Assembly (NCBI RefSeq): GCF_001983175.1
Contig: NZ_MNPW01000012.1
Coordinates: 178,074 to 242,073, forward strand
Direction: 5' to 3'
DNA from: Pseudomonas cedrina subsp. cedrina
GTDB lineage: Bacteria; Pseudomonadota; Gammaproteobacteria; Pseudomonadales; Pseudomonadaceae
DNA length: 64,000 nt
Positions 1-8,563 of the stretch are shown piece after piece; within the stretch, counting starts at the first letter, position 1, and each line of letters opens with the position of its first letter. The notes under the pieces were generated by a model. The model had not been told where the DNA came from. It did not search any database and saw only the letters and a list, made by a program, of their open reading frames with translations. Position numbers and translations under genes: made by a program.

Positions 1-1130
1 ATGTGGCTGGGCGTCACCCCAAAACCGGCGTAACCCTGTACATAAAAGGCGTTGGGGCGGCCACTGAGCGTGCCGATCTGCGGAAACAGGTTGGCGCCGG
101 TCGCCATCGGCCCGCCCCAGGCCAGGTCGATCTTCACGTCCTTGAGGTACGGGAAAATCTTCAGCATCAAGTGACGGTTCCAGGCCTTGAGGTCCTGCGG
201 GATGTGCTCGACAAACGGCGTGGCGGCCCCGAACAGCAAGCGGTTTTCGTTGGTGACGCGGTAGTAATCGATCACCGGGCGGATATCGCTGTAGGCGCCG
301 CGTATGGGGCTGATGCGGTTGATCGTTTCGTCCGACAGCGGTTCGGTCATCAGCTGGAAGGCGTAGGTGTTGACGGTGGTCTTGTGCAACTCGGGTTCAA
401 GCTTGTTGAGGAAGCTGTCGCAGGCCCATAGCAATTTGGTTGCCTTGACCGAGCCTCGACCGGTGCGCACAGTGATGCGCTCGCCATAGCTCACCTCCAG
501 CGCCGGGCTGTGTTCATAGATACGCACACCGTGGCCGGCCAGTGCCTTGGCTTCGCCCAGCAGCAGGTTCAACGAGTGCACGTGCCCGCCGCCCATGTGT
601 AGCAACGCGCTGGTGTAGGCGTTGGAGCCGATGATCTGCTTGACCTCGGAGCCTGCCATGAAGCGGATCTCGTCCTTGGTATTGATCGACTTGAAGTCTT
701 TCTCCCAGGCGCGCAGGGTTTTTTCCTGGCGGGCGTTGAAGCCCATGTAGCCGTAGCCGTGGCAGAAGTCGGCGTCGATCGAGTATTTGGCGATGCGGTC
801 CTTGATGATACCGGCGCCCAGCTCGCTGATTTCAAAGATCTGGCGCAGGCCTTCGTCGCCGACTTGTTTTTTGATCTTTTCCAGGTCATGGCCGATACCC
901 GCCATAATCTGCCCGCCGTTGCGGCCGGTACCGCCAAAGCCCAGGTAACGCGCTTCGAGTACCACGATGTTGGTGATGCCTTTTTCAGCGAGTTCCAGCG
1001 CGGTATTGATACCGGAGAAACCGCCGCCAATCACCACCACGTCGGCTTCCACGTCGTGTTCGAGCGTCGGGAAACTGAGGTTGTATTTCTTGGTTGCCGA
1101 ATAGTAGGTAGGCGTTTCGATAGTGATCAT
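1..1130 (-). CDS. FAD-dependent amine/amino-acid oxidase, DAO family (PuuB/OrdL-like), 3' end outside window
   Basis: Seen: an open frame on the minus strand from the ATG at 1128-1130 to the window edge, 376 codons without a stop. A Rossmann dinucleotide site GGGFSG lies at residues 35-40, followed by an acidic strand end (VVLEA) and the GFGGTGRNGG flavin motif. The last visible residues (GYAGFGVT) are the conserved C-terminal flavin-contact segment of DAO oxidases, so roughly 50 residues are probably missing. Family knowledge: PuuB/OrdL-type enzymes oxidise gamma-glutamylputrescine or related amines to an aldehyde with release of ammonia and H2O2. The substrate here is unknown. No clear ribosome binding site precedes the chosen ATG. 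It is divergent from hpaR1. Confidence 0.8.
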   Translation of the reverse strand, partial: MITIETPTYYSATKKYNLSFPTLEHDVEADVVVIGGGFSGINTALELAEKGITNIVVLEARYLGFGGTGRNGGQIMAGIGHDLEKIKKQVGDEGLRQIFEISELGAGIIKDRIAKYSIDADFCHGYGYMGFNARQEKTLRAWEKDFKSINTKDEIRFMAGSEVKQIIGSNAYTSALLHMGGGHVHSLNLLLGEAKALAGHGVRIYEHSPALEVSYGERITVRTGRGSVKATKLLWACDSFLNKLEPELHKTTVNTYAFQLMTEPLSDETINRISPIRGAYSDIRPVIDYYRVTNENRLLFGAATPFVEHIPQDLKAWNRHLMLKIFPYLKDVKIDLAWGGPMATGANLFPQIGTLSGRPNAFYVQGYAGFGVTPSH

Positions 1131-1332
1131 GGCGCAGCCTGGAAAAGTGAAGGAGAACTCACTGCAGAGCCGGGTTGAGGCTCTGTGCCTGTTGGGTGCT
1201 ATTAAGTGCCTTCCGAGCGGTAGGTGTCTTGGTTCTGCGTGCCGCGGCTTTTGACCGTGGCTGCCACTATCAGCCATCAAGCCTGCCTGGATGTAAAGCG
1301 GCACACGGCGATCAGTTGCCAATGCTAGAATG

Positions 1333-1351
1333 TTGTTAATCTGTTAACTAA
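1333..1351. promoter_or_regulatory. Candidate HpaR operator upstream of hpaR1
   Basis: Inverted repeat TGTTAA-tctg-TTAACT, 18 bp before the hpaR1 ATG. The same TTAA-N4-TTAA architecture occurs twice in the hpaG/hpaA intergenic region (9272-9310). Position and shared sequence suggest autoregulation of hpaR1. The assignment to HpaR is inference from this co-occurrence. Confidence 0.6.
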
Positions 1352-1368
1352 TTGCGACGCCACTGCCC

Positions 1369-1791
1369 ATGTCCAAGCCGCGCCAATCCTTGACCCTCAC
1401 GTTGCTCCAGGCGCGTGAAGCCGCCATGGCTTTTTTTCGTCCTTCGCTCAATCAACACGGGCTGACCGAGCAGCAATGGCGAGTCATTCGGATCCTGAGC
1501 CAGCACGAAGAGTTGGAGATCAACCGCCTGGCGGAGCTGGCGTGCATCCTCAAGCCGAGCATGACCGGCGTGCTGGCGCGTATGGAGGCGGCGGGCATGG
1601 TTGAGCGGCGCAAGGCGCAACAGGATCAACGGCGCGTACTGGTGCGGCTGGCCGGGAAGGGGCAAGCCTGCTTCGACTCGATGAGTCAGAGCATGGAAGC
1701 CAATTACCAGCGCTTGCAGGCGGGGTTTGGCGAGGAGAAGTTGCAGACGTTGCTGACCTTGCTCAACGAGCTTAAAACCCTCAAGCGCTGA
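1369..1791 (+). CDS. hpaR: MarR-family regulator HpaR (copy 1) of homoprotocatechuate degradation
   Basis: 140 residues, the usual length of HpaR. It shows a winged helix-turn-helix core (WRVIRIL, ACILKPSMTGVLARMEAAG) and the basic wing QQDQRRVLV typical of MarR proteins. In enterobacteria HpaR represses the hpaG-type meta-cleavage operon and is released by hydroxyphenylacetates. Here it converges on the 3' end of that operon. A candidate operator sits immediately upstream, so it probably represses itself. A paralogue of identical length (93 of 140 residues identical by my hand count) lies at the other border of the cluster. ATG chosen because it begins the conserved N-terminal region. Confidence 0.88.
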   Translation: MSKPRQSLTLTLLQAREAAMAFFRPSLNQHGLTEQQWRVIRILSQHEELEINRLAELACILKPSMTGVLARMEAAGMVERRKAQQDQRRVLVRLAGKGQACFDSMSQSMEANYQRLQAGFGEEKLQTLLTLLNELKTLKR

Positions 1792-1818
1792 AGCGGGGGG
1801 ACCGGATCAGACAAGCCT

Positions 1819-1950
1819 GTGGCGAGCGGGCTTGCCCCGCGTTGGGCTGCGCAGCAGACCCAAGACCTGACACCCTCAACTACCTGACACACCGCAGTGG
1901 CTTTACTGGGGCCGCTACGCGTCCCAACGCGGGGCAAGCCCGCTCGCCAC
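1819..1950. repeat. REPIN-type inverted REP pair between hpaR1 and hpaI
   Basis: Two perfectly complementary 28-bp arms (1819-1846 and 1923-1950), each with an internal palindrome around GCGGGCTTGCCCCGC, flank a 76-bp loop. It fills the gap between two convergent genes, where such Pseudomonas repeats often sit and may help to end transcription from both sides. Confidence 0.8.
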
Positions 1951-1992
1951 CGGGGGCCTCCCTCTCTACAGGTCACTTTTCGTTCGCACTAC

Positions 1993-2796
1993 CTAATAGA
2001 TAGCACCGGCCGCGCTTGCAGGCGCCAGTGACCCCTTGAACGCCGCCGCCAGGCTTTGCAGCCCGCGCATCAGCACCGTGGTGTCTACGCCTACCGCGAC
2101 AAACGCGGCGCCCAGCTCGATGTAACGCCGCGCCAATACCGGGTCGGCGCTGAGAATGCCGGCGGCCTTGCCCGCTTTGCGGATGCGGGCGATGGCGTCT
2201 TCGATCGCCGCCTGCACCTCAGGGTGCCCCGGGTTGCCGCGAAAGCCCATCGAGGCGCTCAGGTCCGCCGGCCCGATGAACACACCGTCGACGCCGTCCA
2301 CGGCCGCAATGGCGTCCAGGTTGGCCAGGCCCTCGCGGTTTTCGATCTGCACCAGCAAGCACATTTGCTCATCGGCGCGGTCGAGGTAGCCGGGGATACT
2401 GTTCCAGCGTGAAGCGCGGGCCAACGCACTGCCGACGCCGCGCACGCCGTTGGGTGGGTAGTGGATGGCCCTCACCAGTTCCTGCGCCTGCACTGCGCTT
2501 TCGACCATGGGCACCAACAGCGTCTGCGCGCCGATATCGAGCACTTGCTTGATCAGCGCGGTGTCGCCGATGACCGGGCGAATCACCGGGTGGCTGGGGT
2601 AGGGCGCCACGGCCTGGAGCTGGCCGAGCATGCCGCGCAGATCGTTGGGCGCATGTTCGCCGTCGATCAGCAACCAATCGAAGCCGGCATTGGCGGCCAG
2701 TTCCGCGCAGTAGGCATCGGCCAGCCCCAGCCACAGGCCGATCTGGGCTTCACCGCTGCGCAGGCGCTGTTTGAAGATGTTGACAGGCATATCCAT
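1993..2796 (-). CDS. hpaI: 4-hydroxy-2-oxoheptanedioate aldolase HpaI
   Basis: 267 residues. Last enzyme of the homoprotocatechuate route: metal-dependent class II retro-aldol cleavage of 4-hydroxy-2-oxoheptane-1,7-dioate to pyruvate and succinate semialdehyde. The HpcH/HpaI signature is complete: LLIDGEHAPND (Asp45, His48), Arg73 in IRPVIGD, LVPMVES, QIEN and GVFIGPADLSAS with the metal-binding Glu and Asp. Terminal gene of the minus-strand hpa operon, 15 bp after hpaH. A GGAG lies 9 nt before the start. A second member of the family (55303-56103) serves the rhamnose operon; the hpa context makes this copy the true HpaI. Confidence 0.92.
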   Translation of the reverse strand: MDMPVNIFKQRLRSGEAQIGLWLGLADAYCAELAANAGFDWLLIDGEHAPNDLRGMLGQLQAVAPYPSHPVIRPVIGDTALIKQVLDIGAQTLLVPMVESAVQAQELVRAIHYPPNGVRGVGSALARASRWNSIPGYLDRADEQMCLLVQIENREGLANLDAIAAVDGVDGVFIGPADLSASMGFRGNPGHPEVQAAIEDAIARIRKAGKAAGILSADPVLARRYIELGAAFVAVGVDTTVLMRGLQSLAAAFKGSLAPASAAGAIY

Positions 2797-2811
2797 CGAG
2801 ACGTACTCCGC

Positions 2812-3615
2812 TTAAACAAAACGACAGGCAATCGACCCGAGCATGTCGTAGTCGACATGGAAGGTATCGCCAGGGTTGGCCGCCACGGGGCGGGTAAAGG
2901 AGCCGCCCAGGATGATCTGCCCCGGTTGCAGGGTGACGTCATAGGCGGCCAGCTTATTGGCGAGCCAGGCCACGCCCTTGGCCGGGTGGTTGAGCACGGC
3001 GGCCGACACGCCGGATTCTTCGATCACACCGTTGCGGTACAGCACCGCCGGCACCTTGCGCAGGTCGATCTCGGTAGGGCGCACGGCGCGACCGCCCATC
3101 ACCACGCCGGCGTTGGCCGCGTTGTCGGAAATGGTATCGAACACCTTGCGGGTCGCCTTGGTGTGCGGATCGACCTGCTGGATGCGCGCGTCGATGATCT
3201 CCAGCGCAGGGATTACCCATTCGGTGGCGTCCAGCACATCGAACACGGTCACGTTCGGGCCTTTCAAGGGTTTGCCCAGGATGAACGCCAACTCGACTTC
3301 AACGCGCGGCACGATAAAGCGCTCGAAAGGAATATCCGTGCCCTCATCGAAGAACATGTCATCGAGCAGCGCGCCGTAATCCGGCTCGGTGATATTGGAG
3401 GACACCTGCATGGCGCGGGAGGTCAGGCCGATCTTGTGGCCGACCAGTTTGCGTCCGTCCTTGATTTTGCGGGCTACCCACGCGCGCTGGATGGCGTAGG
3501 CGTCATCGAGGGTGATTGCCGGATGCTCCAGGGAAAACTGGCGTACCTGCTCCCGTGAGCGTTCCGCCTGGTCGAGGCGTGCGGCGGCTTGTTGGATAAG
3601 CTGTTGATCAAGCAT
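2812..3615 (-). CDS. hpaH: 2-oxo-hept-4-ene-1,7-dioate hydratase HpaH
   Basis: 267 residues, the family length. It adds water to 2-oxohept-4-ene-1,7-dioate to give the HpaI substrate. The acidic metal-site motifs of the hydratase/decarboxylase family are present: PRVEVELAF and PALEIIDAR, plus HKIGLTS near the N-terminus and LGGSFTRP near the C-terminus. Lies between hpaX and hpaI, 12 bp downstream of hpaX, so it is cotranscribed. AAGAGA occurs upstream of the ATG. Compared with the distant hydratase at 36405-37184, this one keeps the HpaH-type N-terminal half. Confidence 0.92.
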   Translation of the reverse strand: MLDQQLIQQAAARLDQAERSREQVRQFSLEHPAITLDDAYAIQRAWVARKIKDGRKLVGHKIGLTSRAMQVSSNITEPDYGALLDDMFFDEGTDIPFERFIVPRVEVELAFILGKPLKGPNVTVFDVLDATEWVIPALEIIDARIQQVDPHTKATRKVFDTISDNAANAGVVMGGRAVRPTEIDLRKVPAVLYRNGVIEESGVSAAVLNHPAKGVAWLANKLAAYDVTLQPGQIILGGSFTRPVAANPGDTFHVDYDMLGSIACRFV

Positions 3616-3627
3616 GGCAAGGGTCTC

Positions 3628-4932
3628 TTAGTGAGGGTTGACGACAGTTGCCTGGGTGCGCAGCACCAGCAAGCCGCCGAGTGCAATCAGCACTGCCAGG
3701 GCGTAGAGGGCCAGGCTGGCGCTGTGGGTGGTGTCGCGCATCCAGCCTATGAGGTAGGGCGCGAAGAACGACGCAATGCTGCCGAAGGAACTGATCAAGG
3801 CAATGCCAGCGGCCTGGGTGTGGTTGGACAGAAACGCCGGGGGCAACTGCCAGAACATCGGCAACGCGGCGCTGGCGCCCATGCCGGCGATGATCAGGCC
3901 GCCGAGCACCAGGGCCGGGTTGGCAGGGGCGAGCCCGGCGATGGCGATGCCGCCGGCGGACATCAGCAACGGCACGCACAGGTGCCAGCGGCGTTCGCGG
4001 TGCCGATCGGACGAACGCCCGCAGCCGATCATGAAAAAGCATCCGGCCAGGTACGGCACCGCACTGAGCAGGCCGACCTTGCCGTCGCTGCCGACCCCGG
4101 CGCCATGGATCAGCGTCGGCATCCAGAACGCCAGGGTGTTGACCGCCAGCATCACCGCGAAATACACCGCCACCAGCAGCCACACCTGTCGGTTGCGAAG
4201 AATGACGGAGAACGAGGTGATGGATTTGCGCTGTTCTTCGCTGTGCAGTTGCTCGCGCAGGTGTTGTTTTTGCACAGGTGTCAGCCAGCTGACACTCTCG
4301 AAGCTGTCCGGCAGGCACTTGAGCACCACCAGCCCGAGCAGAATGACCGGCGCGCCCTCGATCACGAACATCCACTGCCAGCCGCGCAGGCCGCCCAGGT
4401 CATGAAAGTGCTCCAGGATGCCGCCCGAGAGCGGCCCGCCGATCACCCCGGCCATGGGCACCGCAATCGCAAACAAGGCGGTGATTTGCGCACGCCGACC
4501 GGCCGGGTACCAACGATTCAGGAACACCAGGATGCCCGGGAAAAAACCCGCTTCGGCGACCCCGAGCAAAAAGCGCAGCACATAGAAGCCCGTCGCGCTG
4601 TCGACCAGGAACATGCAGGTCGACAGCGCGCCCCACACCACCATCAGCGTGGCGATCCAGCGCCTGGGGCCGACGCGCTCAAGGGCCATGTTGCTGGGCA
4701 CGCCGAACAGTGCGTAGGCGACGAAGAACAGGCCGGCACCGAAGCCATAGACGGTGTCGCTGAAGTTGAGGTCGGCGCTCATCTGCATCTTGGCGAAGCC
4801 GATGTTGATGCGATCGAGATGGGCGAACAGGTAACAGATCAGTAACAGCGGCATCAGCCGCCAGGTGATGGCGCTGTGGGTGCGGTCGCGGGCGACGGCA
4901 GTGCAAGTGTCGGCGGTATTGGCTGTGCTCAT
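3628..4932 (-). CDS. hpaX: 4-hydroxyphenylacetate permease HpaX (MFS, anion:cation symporter family)
   Basis: 434 residues, with about twelve hydrophobic spans and the family signatures YLFAHLDRINIGFAKMQM in helix 1 and YVLRFLLGVAEAGFFPG in helix 4. Family knowledge: ACS-type MFS proteins import aromatic or sugar acids with protons; HpaX takes up 4-hydroxyphenylacetate. Here the gene is inside the catabolic operon, between hpaF and hpaH, whereas in the enteric order it follows hpaI. No good ribosome binding site precedes the ATG, so expression may depend on translation of hpaF 51 bp upstream. Confidence 0.85.
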   Translation of the reverse strand: MSTANTADTCTAVARDRTHSAITWRLMPLLLICYLFAHLDRINIGFAKMQMSADLNFSDTVYGFGAGLFFVAYALFGVPSNMALERVGPRRWIATLMVVWGALSTCMFLVDSATGFYVLRFLLGVAEAGFFPGILVFLNRWYPAGRRAQITALFAIAVPMAGVIGGPLSGGILEHFHDLGGLRGWQWMFVIEGAPVILLGLVVLKCLPDSFESVSWLTPVQKQHLREQLHSEEQRKSITSFSVILRNRQVWLLVAVYFAVMLAVNTLAFWMPTLIHGAGVGSDGKVGLLSAVPYLAGCFFMIGCGRSSDRHRERRWHLCVPLLMSAGGIAIAGLAPANPALVLGGLIIAGMGASAALPMFWQLPPAFLSNHTQAAGIALISSFGSIASFFAPYLIGWMRDTTHSASLALYALAVLIALGGLLVLRTQATVVNPH

Positions 4933-4983
4933 GGTTTTATACTTTTTGTTTGAGAGGCCGATGGAACGAACGGGCAGGGCGGG

Positions 4984-5376
4984 TTAGTTCACCTGTGCCT
5001 TGAGGAAGGCATGCACATTGTTCTGCTTGAAATTGAGGTGTTCGTGCAGTTCGATCATTTCAAACGACAAGGCCAGCAGGCGTTGGGCTTGCAGCTCGGC
5101 AAAGTGCGCGGTGATCACCTCGAAGAGTTTTTCGGCGACTGCCTGCCGTGTCGCCAGGTCGCGGCCATGGCCGACCTTGAGGGTCATGTGCACGAAGGCG
5201 TAGTCATGCTTGCCGTCGGCCATGCGCCAGGTGTCCAGGCGCACACCGCGGCTGCGGATACCGCCCAGAGGGAACACGCCGCTGTCGCTCAGGGTGGCGT
5301 GGACTTTTTCAAACAGGCCGGGCAGGTCGGCCTGCTGTTCGATATTGTCGGTGTACTCAGCGATAAAGTGGGGCAT
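4984..5376 (-). CDS. hpaF: 5-carboxymethyl-2-hydroxymuconate delta-isomerase HpaF
   Basis: 130 residues. Ketonises 5-carboxymethyl-2-hydroxymuconate before decarboxylation by HpaG. It starts MPHF, so the processed protein exposes Pro2, the catalytic base of the tautomerase superfamily. RGVRLDTWRMADG and the FAFVHMTLKVGHGR-like strand (here YAFVHMTLKVGHGR) match CHMI proteins. AAGGAG lies 7 nt before the ATG. Sits 45 bp downstream of hpaD in the same operon. Confidence 0.92.
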   Translation of the reverse strand: MPHFIAEYTDNIEQQADLPGLFEKVHATLSDSGVFPLGGIRSRGVRLDTWRMADGKHDYAFVHMTLKVGHGRDLATRQAVAEKLFEVITAHFAELQAQRLLALSFEMIELHEHLNFKQNNVHAFLKAQVN

Positions 5377-5421
5377 GAACGGCTCCTTCAGGCCGCGCGG
5401 GAAAGCCGTGCGGCCATGTGG

Positions 5422-6279
5422 TCAAACAGGGAATATGGCGTTGATCTGCCCGGTACCCGAGCTGCCGAAGGGTTCGGTGATGATCTCGGCCGGCTTGCTG
5501 TAATCCGGCCCGCCGAGCAAACCCAGGAGCATGGCGGTGTCGTGCATCTTGCCTTCACCAAAGCAATGCTCGGCGTAGTCGGGGAGCATGGCGCAGAACT
5601 CTTTCCAGCGGCCCTGGCGCCACAGTTCCACCACGTGCAGGTCGACCTGTTTGTCGAACTCGCGCGTCCAGTTATGGATATTGGCTTCGGCATTGCGATC
5701 ATCCGAGAAGCGGTGCGACAACGACCCCGAGGCCAGCACCACGACTTTGCGGTCGCTTTTTTCGATGGCCCGGCGGACGGCGGCGCCGAAGGTGAAGCTG
5801 TCTTGCAGGCGATGCCAGGCGCACCAGGCGGCAATCGACACCACGTTGAGTTTCTGATCCTCCGGTACGCCCATGTGCATGTAGCGCATCGGCACCAGGG
5901 TGCCGTATTCCAGTTCCAGGCTAGGGATGTTATGGGCCAGGGTGCGCACATCGGCGGCGTTGGCCTCGGCCGCAATCAGCTCGCCCAGCTCAGGGCAGCC
6001 GGGGTACTCGTACGCCATGTTCTTGATGAAATGCGGCAGCTCGTTGCTGGTATAGATGCCCTTGAAGTGCTCGCCGCTGTTGACGTGATAGGCGCTGTTG
6101 ACCAGCCAGTGCACGTCGAACACCACGGCGGTGTCGGCGCCCAGTTCGCGCGCGCGCCGGCCGATTTCCTTGTGGCCGGCAATCGCCGCCTCACGGCAGC
6201 CATGGTGTTTGCCGGGCAGCTCCGACAAATACATCGAGGGAACGTGGCAGATTTTCGCGGCCATGACGACTTCGCCCAT
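5422..6279 (-). CDS. hpaD: 3,4-dihydroxyphenylacetate 2,3-dioxygenase HpaD
   Basis: 285 residues. Ring-cleavage enzyme of the pathway: Fe(II)-dependent extradiol opening of homoprotocatechuate to 5-carboxymethyl-2-hydroxymuconate semialdehyde. It belongs to the class III (LigB-type) extradiol enzymes. His12 (ICHVPSMYLSELPGK) and His57 (VFDVHWLVNSAYH) fit the two iron-binding histidines. ASGSLSHRF and EGKMHDTAML are also characteristic of HpaD. AGGAG precedes the ATG. Flanked by hpaE and hpaF as in known hpa operons. Confidence 0.94.
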   Translation of the reverse strand: MGEVVMAAKICHVPSMYLSELPGKHHGCREAAIAGHKEIGRRARELGADTAVVFDVHWLVNSAYHVNSGEHFKGIYTSNELPHFIKNMAYEYPGCPELGELIAAEANAADVRTLAHNIPSLELEYGTLVPMRYMHMGVPEDQKLNVVSIAAWCAWHRLQDSFTFGAAVRRAIEKSDRKVVVLASGSLSHRFSDDRNAEANIHNWTREFDKQVDLHVVELWRQGRWKEFCAMLPDYAEHCFGEGKMHDTAMLLGLLGGPDYSKPAEIITEPFGSSGTGQINAIFPV

Positions 6280-6326
6280 GATGATTCTCCTGAAATTGTT
6301 GTTGTCTTAGGGAATTTTGGTGTTGC

Positions 6327-7787
6327 TCAGACGCCCCAGCGTGGAATGTGATGACTGCCCATCGAAATGCACACGTTCTTGATCTCGGCGAACACCTCGA
6401 AGCTGTATTGGCCGCCTTCACGGCCGGTGCCGGAACCTTTCACCCCGCCGAACGGCTGGCGCAGGTCGCGCACGTTCTGACTGTTGATGAACACCATGCC
6501 GGCTTCGATGCCATGGGCCAGACGATGCGCCTTGCCGATGTCCTGGGTCCAGATGTAGGACGCCAGGCCGTACTCGGTGTCGTTGGCCAGCTGCAGGGCT
6601 TGCGCTTCGTCCTTGAACGGAATCAGGCACACCACCGGGCCAAAGATTTCTTCCTGGGCAATGCGCATGTTGTTGTTCACATCGGCGAATACCGTCGGCT
6701 GAATGAACTGCCCTTTGCTCAAGTGCGCCGCCAGGTTGTCCGGGCGCTCCAGGCCGCCGGCCAGAAGCGTAGCGCCTTCTTCGATGCCGATCCTGATGTA
6801 GCCAGTGACCTTGTCGTAGTGGGCCTGGGTGATCATCGAGCCGACCTGGGTCTTAGGGTCTTGCGGGTCGCCGACGATCAGGCGTTTGGCGCGCGCGGCA
6901 AATTCGGCGACGAATTGCGGGTAAACGCTTTCCTGGATAAAGATCCGGCTGCCGGCGGTGCAACGTTCGCCGTTGAGCGAGAAAATCGTGAACAGTGCCG
7001 CGTCCAGCGCACGTTCCAGGTCGGCGTCTTCGAAGATCAGCACCGGCGACTTGCCGCCCAGTTCCATGGAGTATTTTTTCAGGCCGGCGGTCTGCATGAT
7101 CTTCTTGCCGGTGGCCGTGCCGCCGGTGAAAGAAATTGCCCGCACGTCGGGGTGGCGCACCAACGCATCGCCCGCCGTGGCGCCGTAACCCTGGATCACG
7201 TTCAACACGCCGTTGGGGATGCCGGCTTCGACGGCCAGGCGCCCCAGCTCGTTGGCGGTCAGCGGCGACAGCTCGGACATCTTCAGCACGGCGGTGTTGC
7301 CCAGCGCCAGGCACGGCGCGGTCTTCCAGGTGGCCGTCATGAACGGCACGTTCCATGGCGAGACCAGCGCGCACACACCCACCGGCTGGTACAAGGTGTA
7401 GTTGAGCATCTGGTCATCGACCGGGTAACTGTGCCCGTCCATGCGTGTGCAGACTTCGGCGAAGAAATCGAAATTGTGCGATGCGCGCGGGATCAATACG
7501 TTTTTGGTCTGGTGAATCGGCAGGCCGGTGTCGAGGGTTTCCAGTTCGGCCAGGCGCGGCACGTTCTGTTCGATCAGTTCACCGAGCTTGCGCATCAGGC
7601 GCGCGCGTTCTTTCGCCGGTGTGCCGGCCCACTTCGGAAAGGCTTCCCTGGCCGCCGCCACGGCCTGCGCCACTTCGTCGGCACCGCCGCTGGCGACTTC
7701 GCCGATGGCTTCGCCGGTGGCCGGGTTGTAGTTGACGAACACGTCTTTGCTTTCGACCTCACGGCCGTTGATCCAATGTTTGATCAT
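6327..7787 (-). CDS. hpaE: 5-carboxymethyl-2-hydroxymuconate semialdehyde dehydrogenase HpaE
   Basis: 486 residues from the ATG at 7785-7787. It oxidises the ring-fission semialdehyde with NAD(P)+ to the dicarboxylic muconate. ALDH landmarks: VSPWNVPFM, SFTGGTATGK, MELGGKSP (general base Glu), NGERCTAGSR (catalytic Cys) and EEIFGPVVC. A TTG at 7796 overlaps the hpaG2 stop and would add three residues, but AGAGG is only 1-2 nt from it and about 10 nt from the ATG, so I prefer the ATG. Very close throughout to enteric HpaE, down to the C-terminal SMGxHxxPxWGV. Confidence 0.93.
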   Translation of the reverse strand: MIKHWINGREVESKDVFVNYNPATGEAIGEVASGGADEVAQAVAAAREAFPKWAGTPAKERARLMRKLGELIEQNVPRLAELETLDTGLPIHQTKNVLIPRASHNFDFFAEVCTRMDGHSYPVDDQMLNYTLYQPVGVCALVSPWNVPFMTATWKTAPCLALGNTAVLKMSELSPLTANELGRLAVEAGIPNGVLNVIQGYGATAGDALVRHPDVRAISFTGGTATGKKIMQTAGLKKYSMELGGKSPVLIFEDADLERALDAALFTIFSLNGERCTAGSRIFIQESVYPQFVAEFAARAKRLIVGDPQDPKTQVGSMITQAHYDKVTGYIRIGIEEGATLLAGGLERPDNLAAHLSKGQFIQPTVFADVNNNMRIAQEEIFGPVVCLIPFKDEAQALQLANDTEYGLASYIWTQDIGKAHRLAHGIEAGMVFINSQNVRDLRQPFGGVKGSGTGREGGQYSFEVFAEIKNVCISMGSHHIPRWGV

Positions 7788-7792
7788 GCTGT

Positions 7793-8563
7793 TCAAGCCT
7801 CTTTACGGGCGTTGAAGAACGCCGTTTCGCTGACAATCCGATTGACCAGGCGGCCGACGCCTTCGACTTCCACCACCACTTCATCGCCGGGCACCACATC
7901 GGCCAGGCCCTCGGGCGTGCCGGTGGCGATCATGTCGCCGGGCTGCAAGGTCATGAAGCCGGACAGGTATTCGATGAGGTAGGGAATGTCGAAAATCATG
8001 TCGCGGGTGCTGCCTTCCTGGCGCAGTTCACCGTTGATCCAGGTGCGCAGCTTCAGGTTGCTCGGGTCCGGCACATCGGCCACATCAACGATCCAGGGGC
8101 CGACGGGCGTGGTGGCGTCGCGGTTTTTCACGCGCAGATTGGGCCGGTAGTAGTTTTCCAGGTAATCACGAATCGCGTAGTCGTTGCACACCGTGTAACC
8201 CGCCACATAGTCCAGGGCGTCTTCGCGCTTGACGTTGCGCGCCGCTTTGCCGATGACGGCCACCAGTTCGCACTCGTAGTGCATGTAGGCGACGTTATCC
8301 GGGCGCCAGCTCACCTGGTTGTGGCCAGTGTAGGTGCCTGGGGATTTGATGAACGCCAGCGGCTCGGTGGGCGGTTTGAACGCCAGTTCGGCGGCGTGGT
8401 CGGCGTAGTTCAGGCCCAGGGCGAACATGCTGCCGGTGGCCGGTGGCAGCCATTGCACCTGGTCTTCGGCCAGCAGGCGGCCGTCAGCCAGGCGCACGGC
8501 GTTGTTGTCTTCGACTTGAACGCGGTGAATTTCGCCTTCAAAGCGGATACGGGCGTGTTTCAT
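7793..8563 (-). CDS. hpaG2: HpaG C-terminal-type subunit: 2-hydroxyhepta-2,4-diene-1,7-dioate isomerase
   Basis: 256 residues, fumarylacetoacetate-hydrolase fold. FALGLNYADHAAEL near residue 45, MHYECELVAVIGK with the acidic metal ligands, and AGYTVCNDYAIRDYLE match the C-terminal half of the fused enteric HpaG, which isomerises the decarboxylation product to 2-oxohept-3/4-ene dioate. In this window the two halves are separate genes. Its ATG overlaps the hpaG1 stop by four bases (ATGA), so translation is probably coupled in equal amounts. Confidence 0.92.
   Translation of the reverse strand: MKHARIRFEGEIHRVQVEDNNAVRLADGRLLAEDQVQWLPPATGSMFALGLNYADHAAELAFKPPTEPLAFIKSPGTYTGHNQVSWRPDNVAYMHYECELVAVIGKAARNVKREDALDYVAGYTVCNDYAIRDYLENYYRPNLRVKNRDATTPVGPWIVDVADVPDPSNLKLRTWINGELRQEGSTRDMIFDIPYLIEYLSGFMTLQPGDMIATGTPEGLADVVPGDEVVVEVEGVGRLVNRIVSETAFFNARKEA

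Noticed and set aside
6348..7982. 544-codon plus-strand frame opposite hpaE
   Set aside because: Shadow of hpaE; no ribosome binding site or conserved motif.
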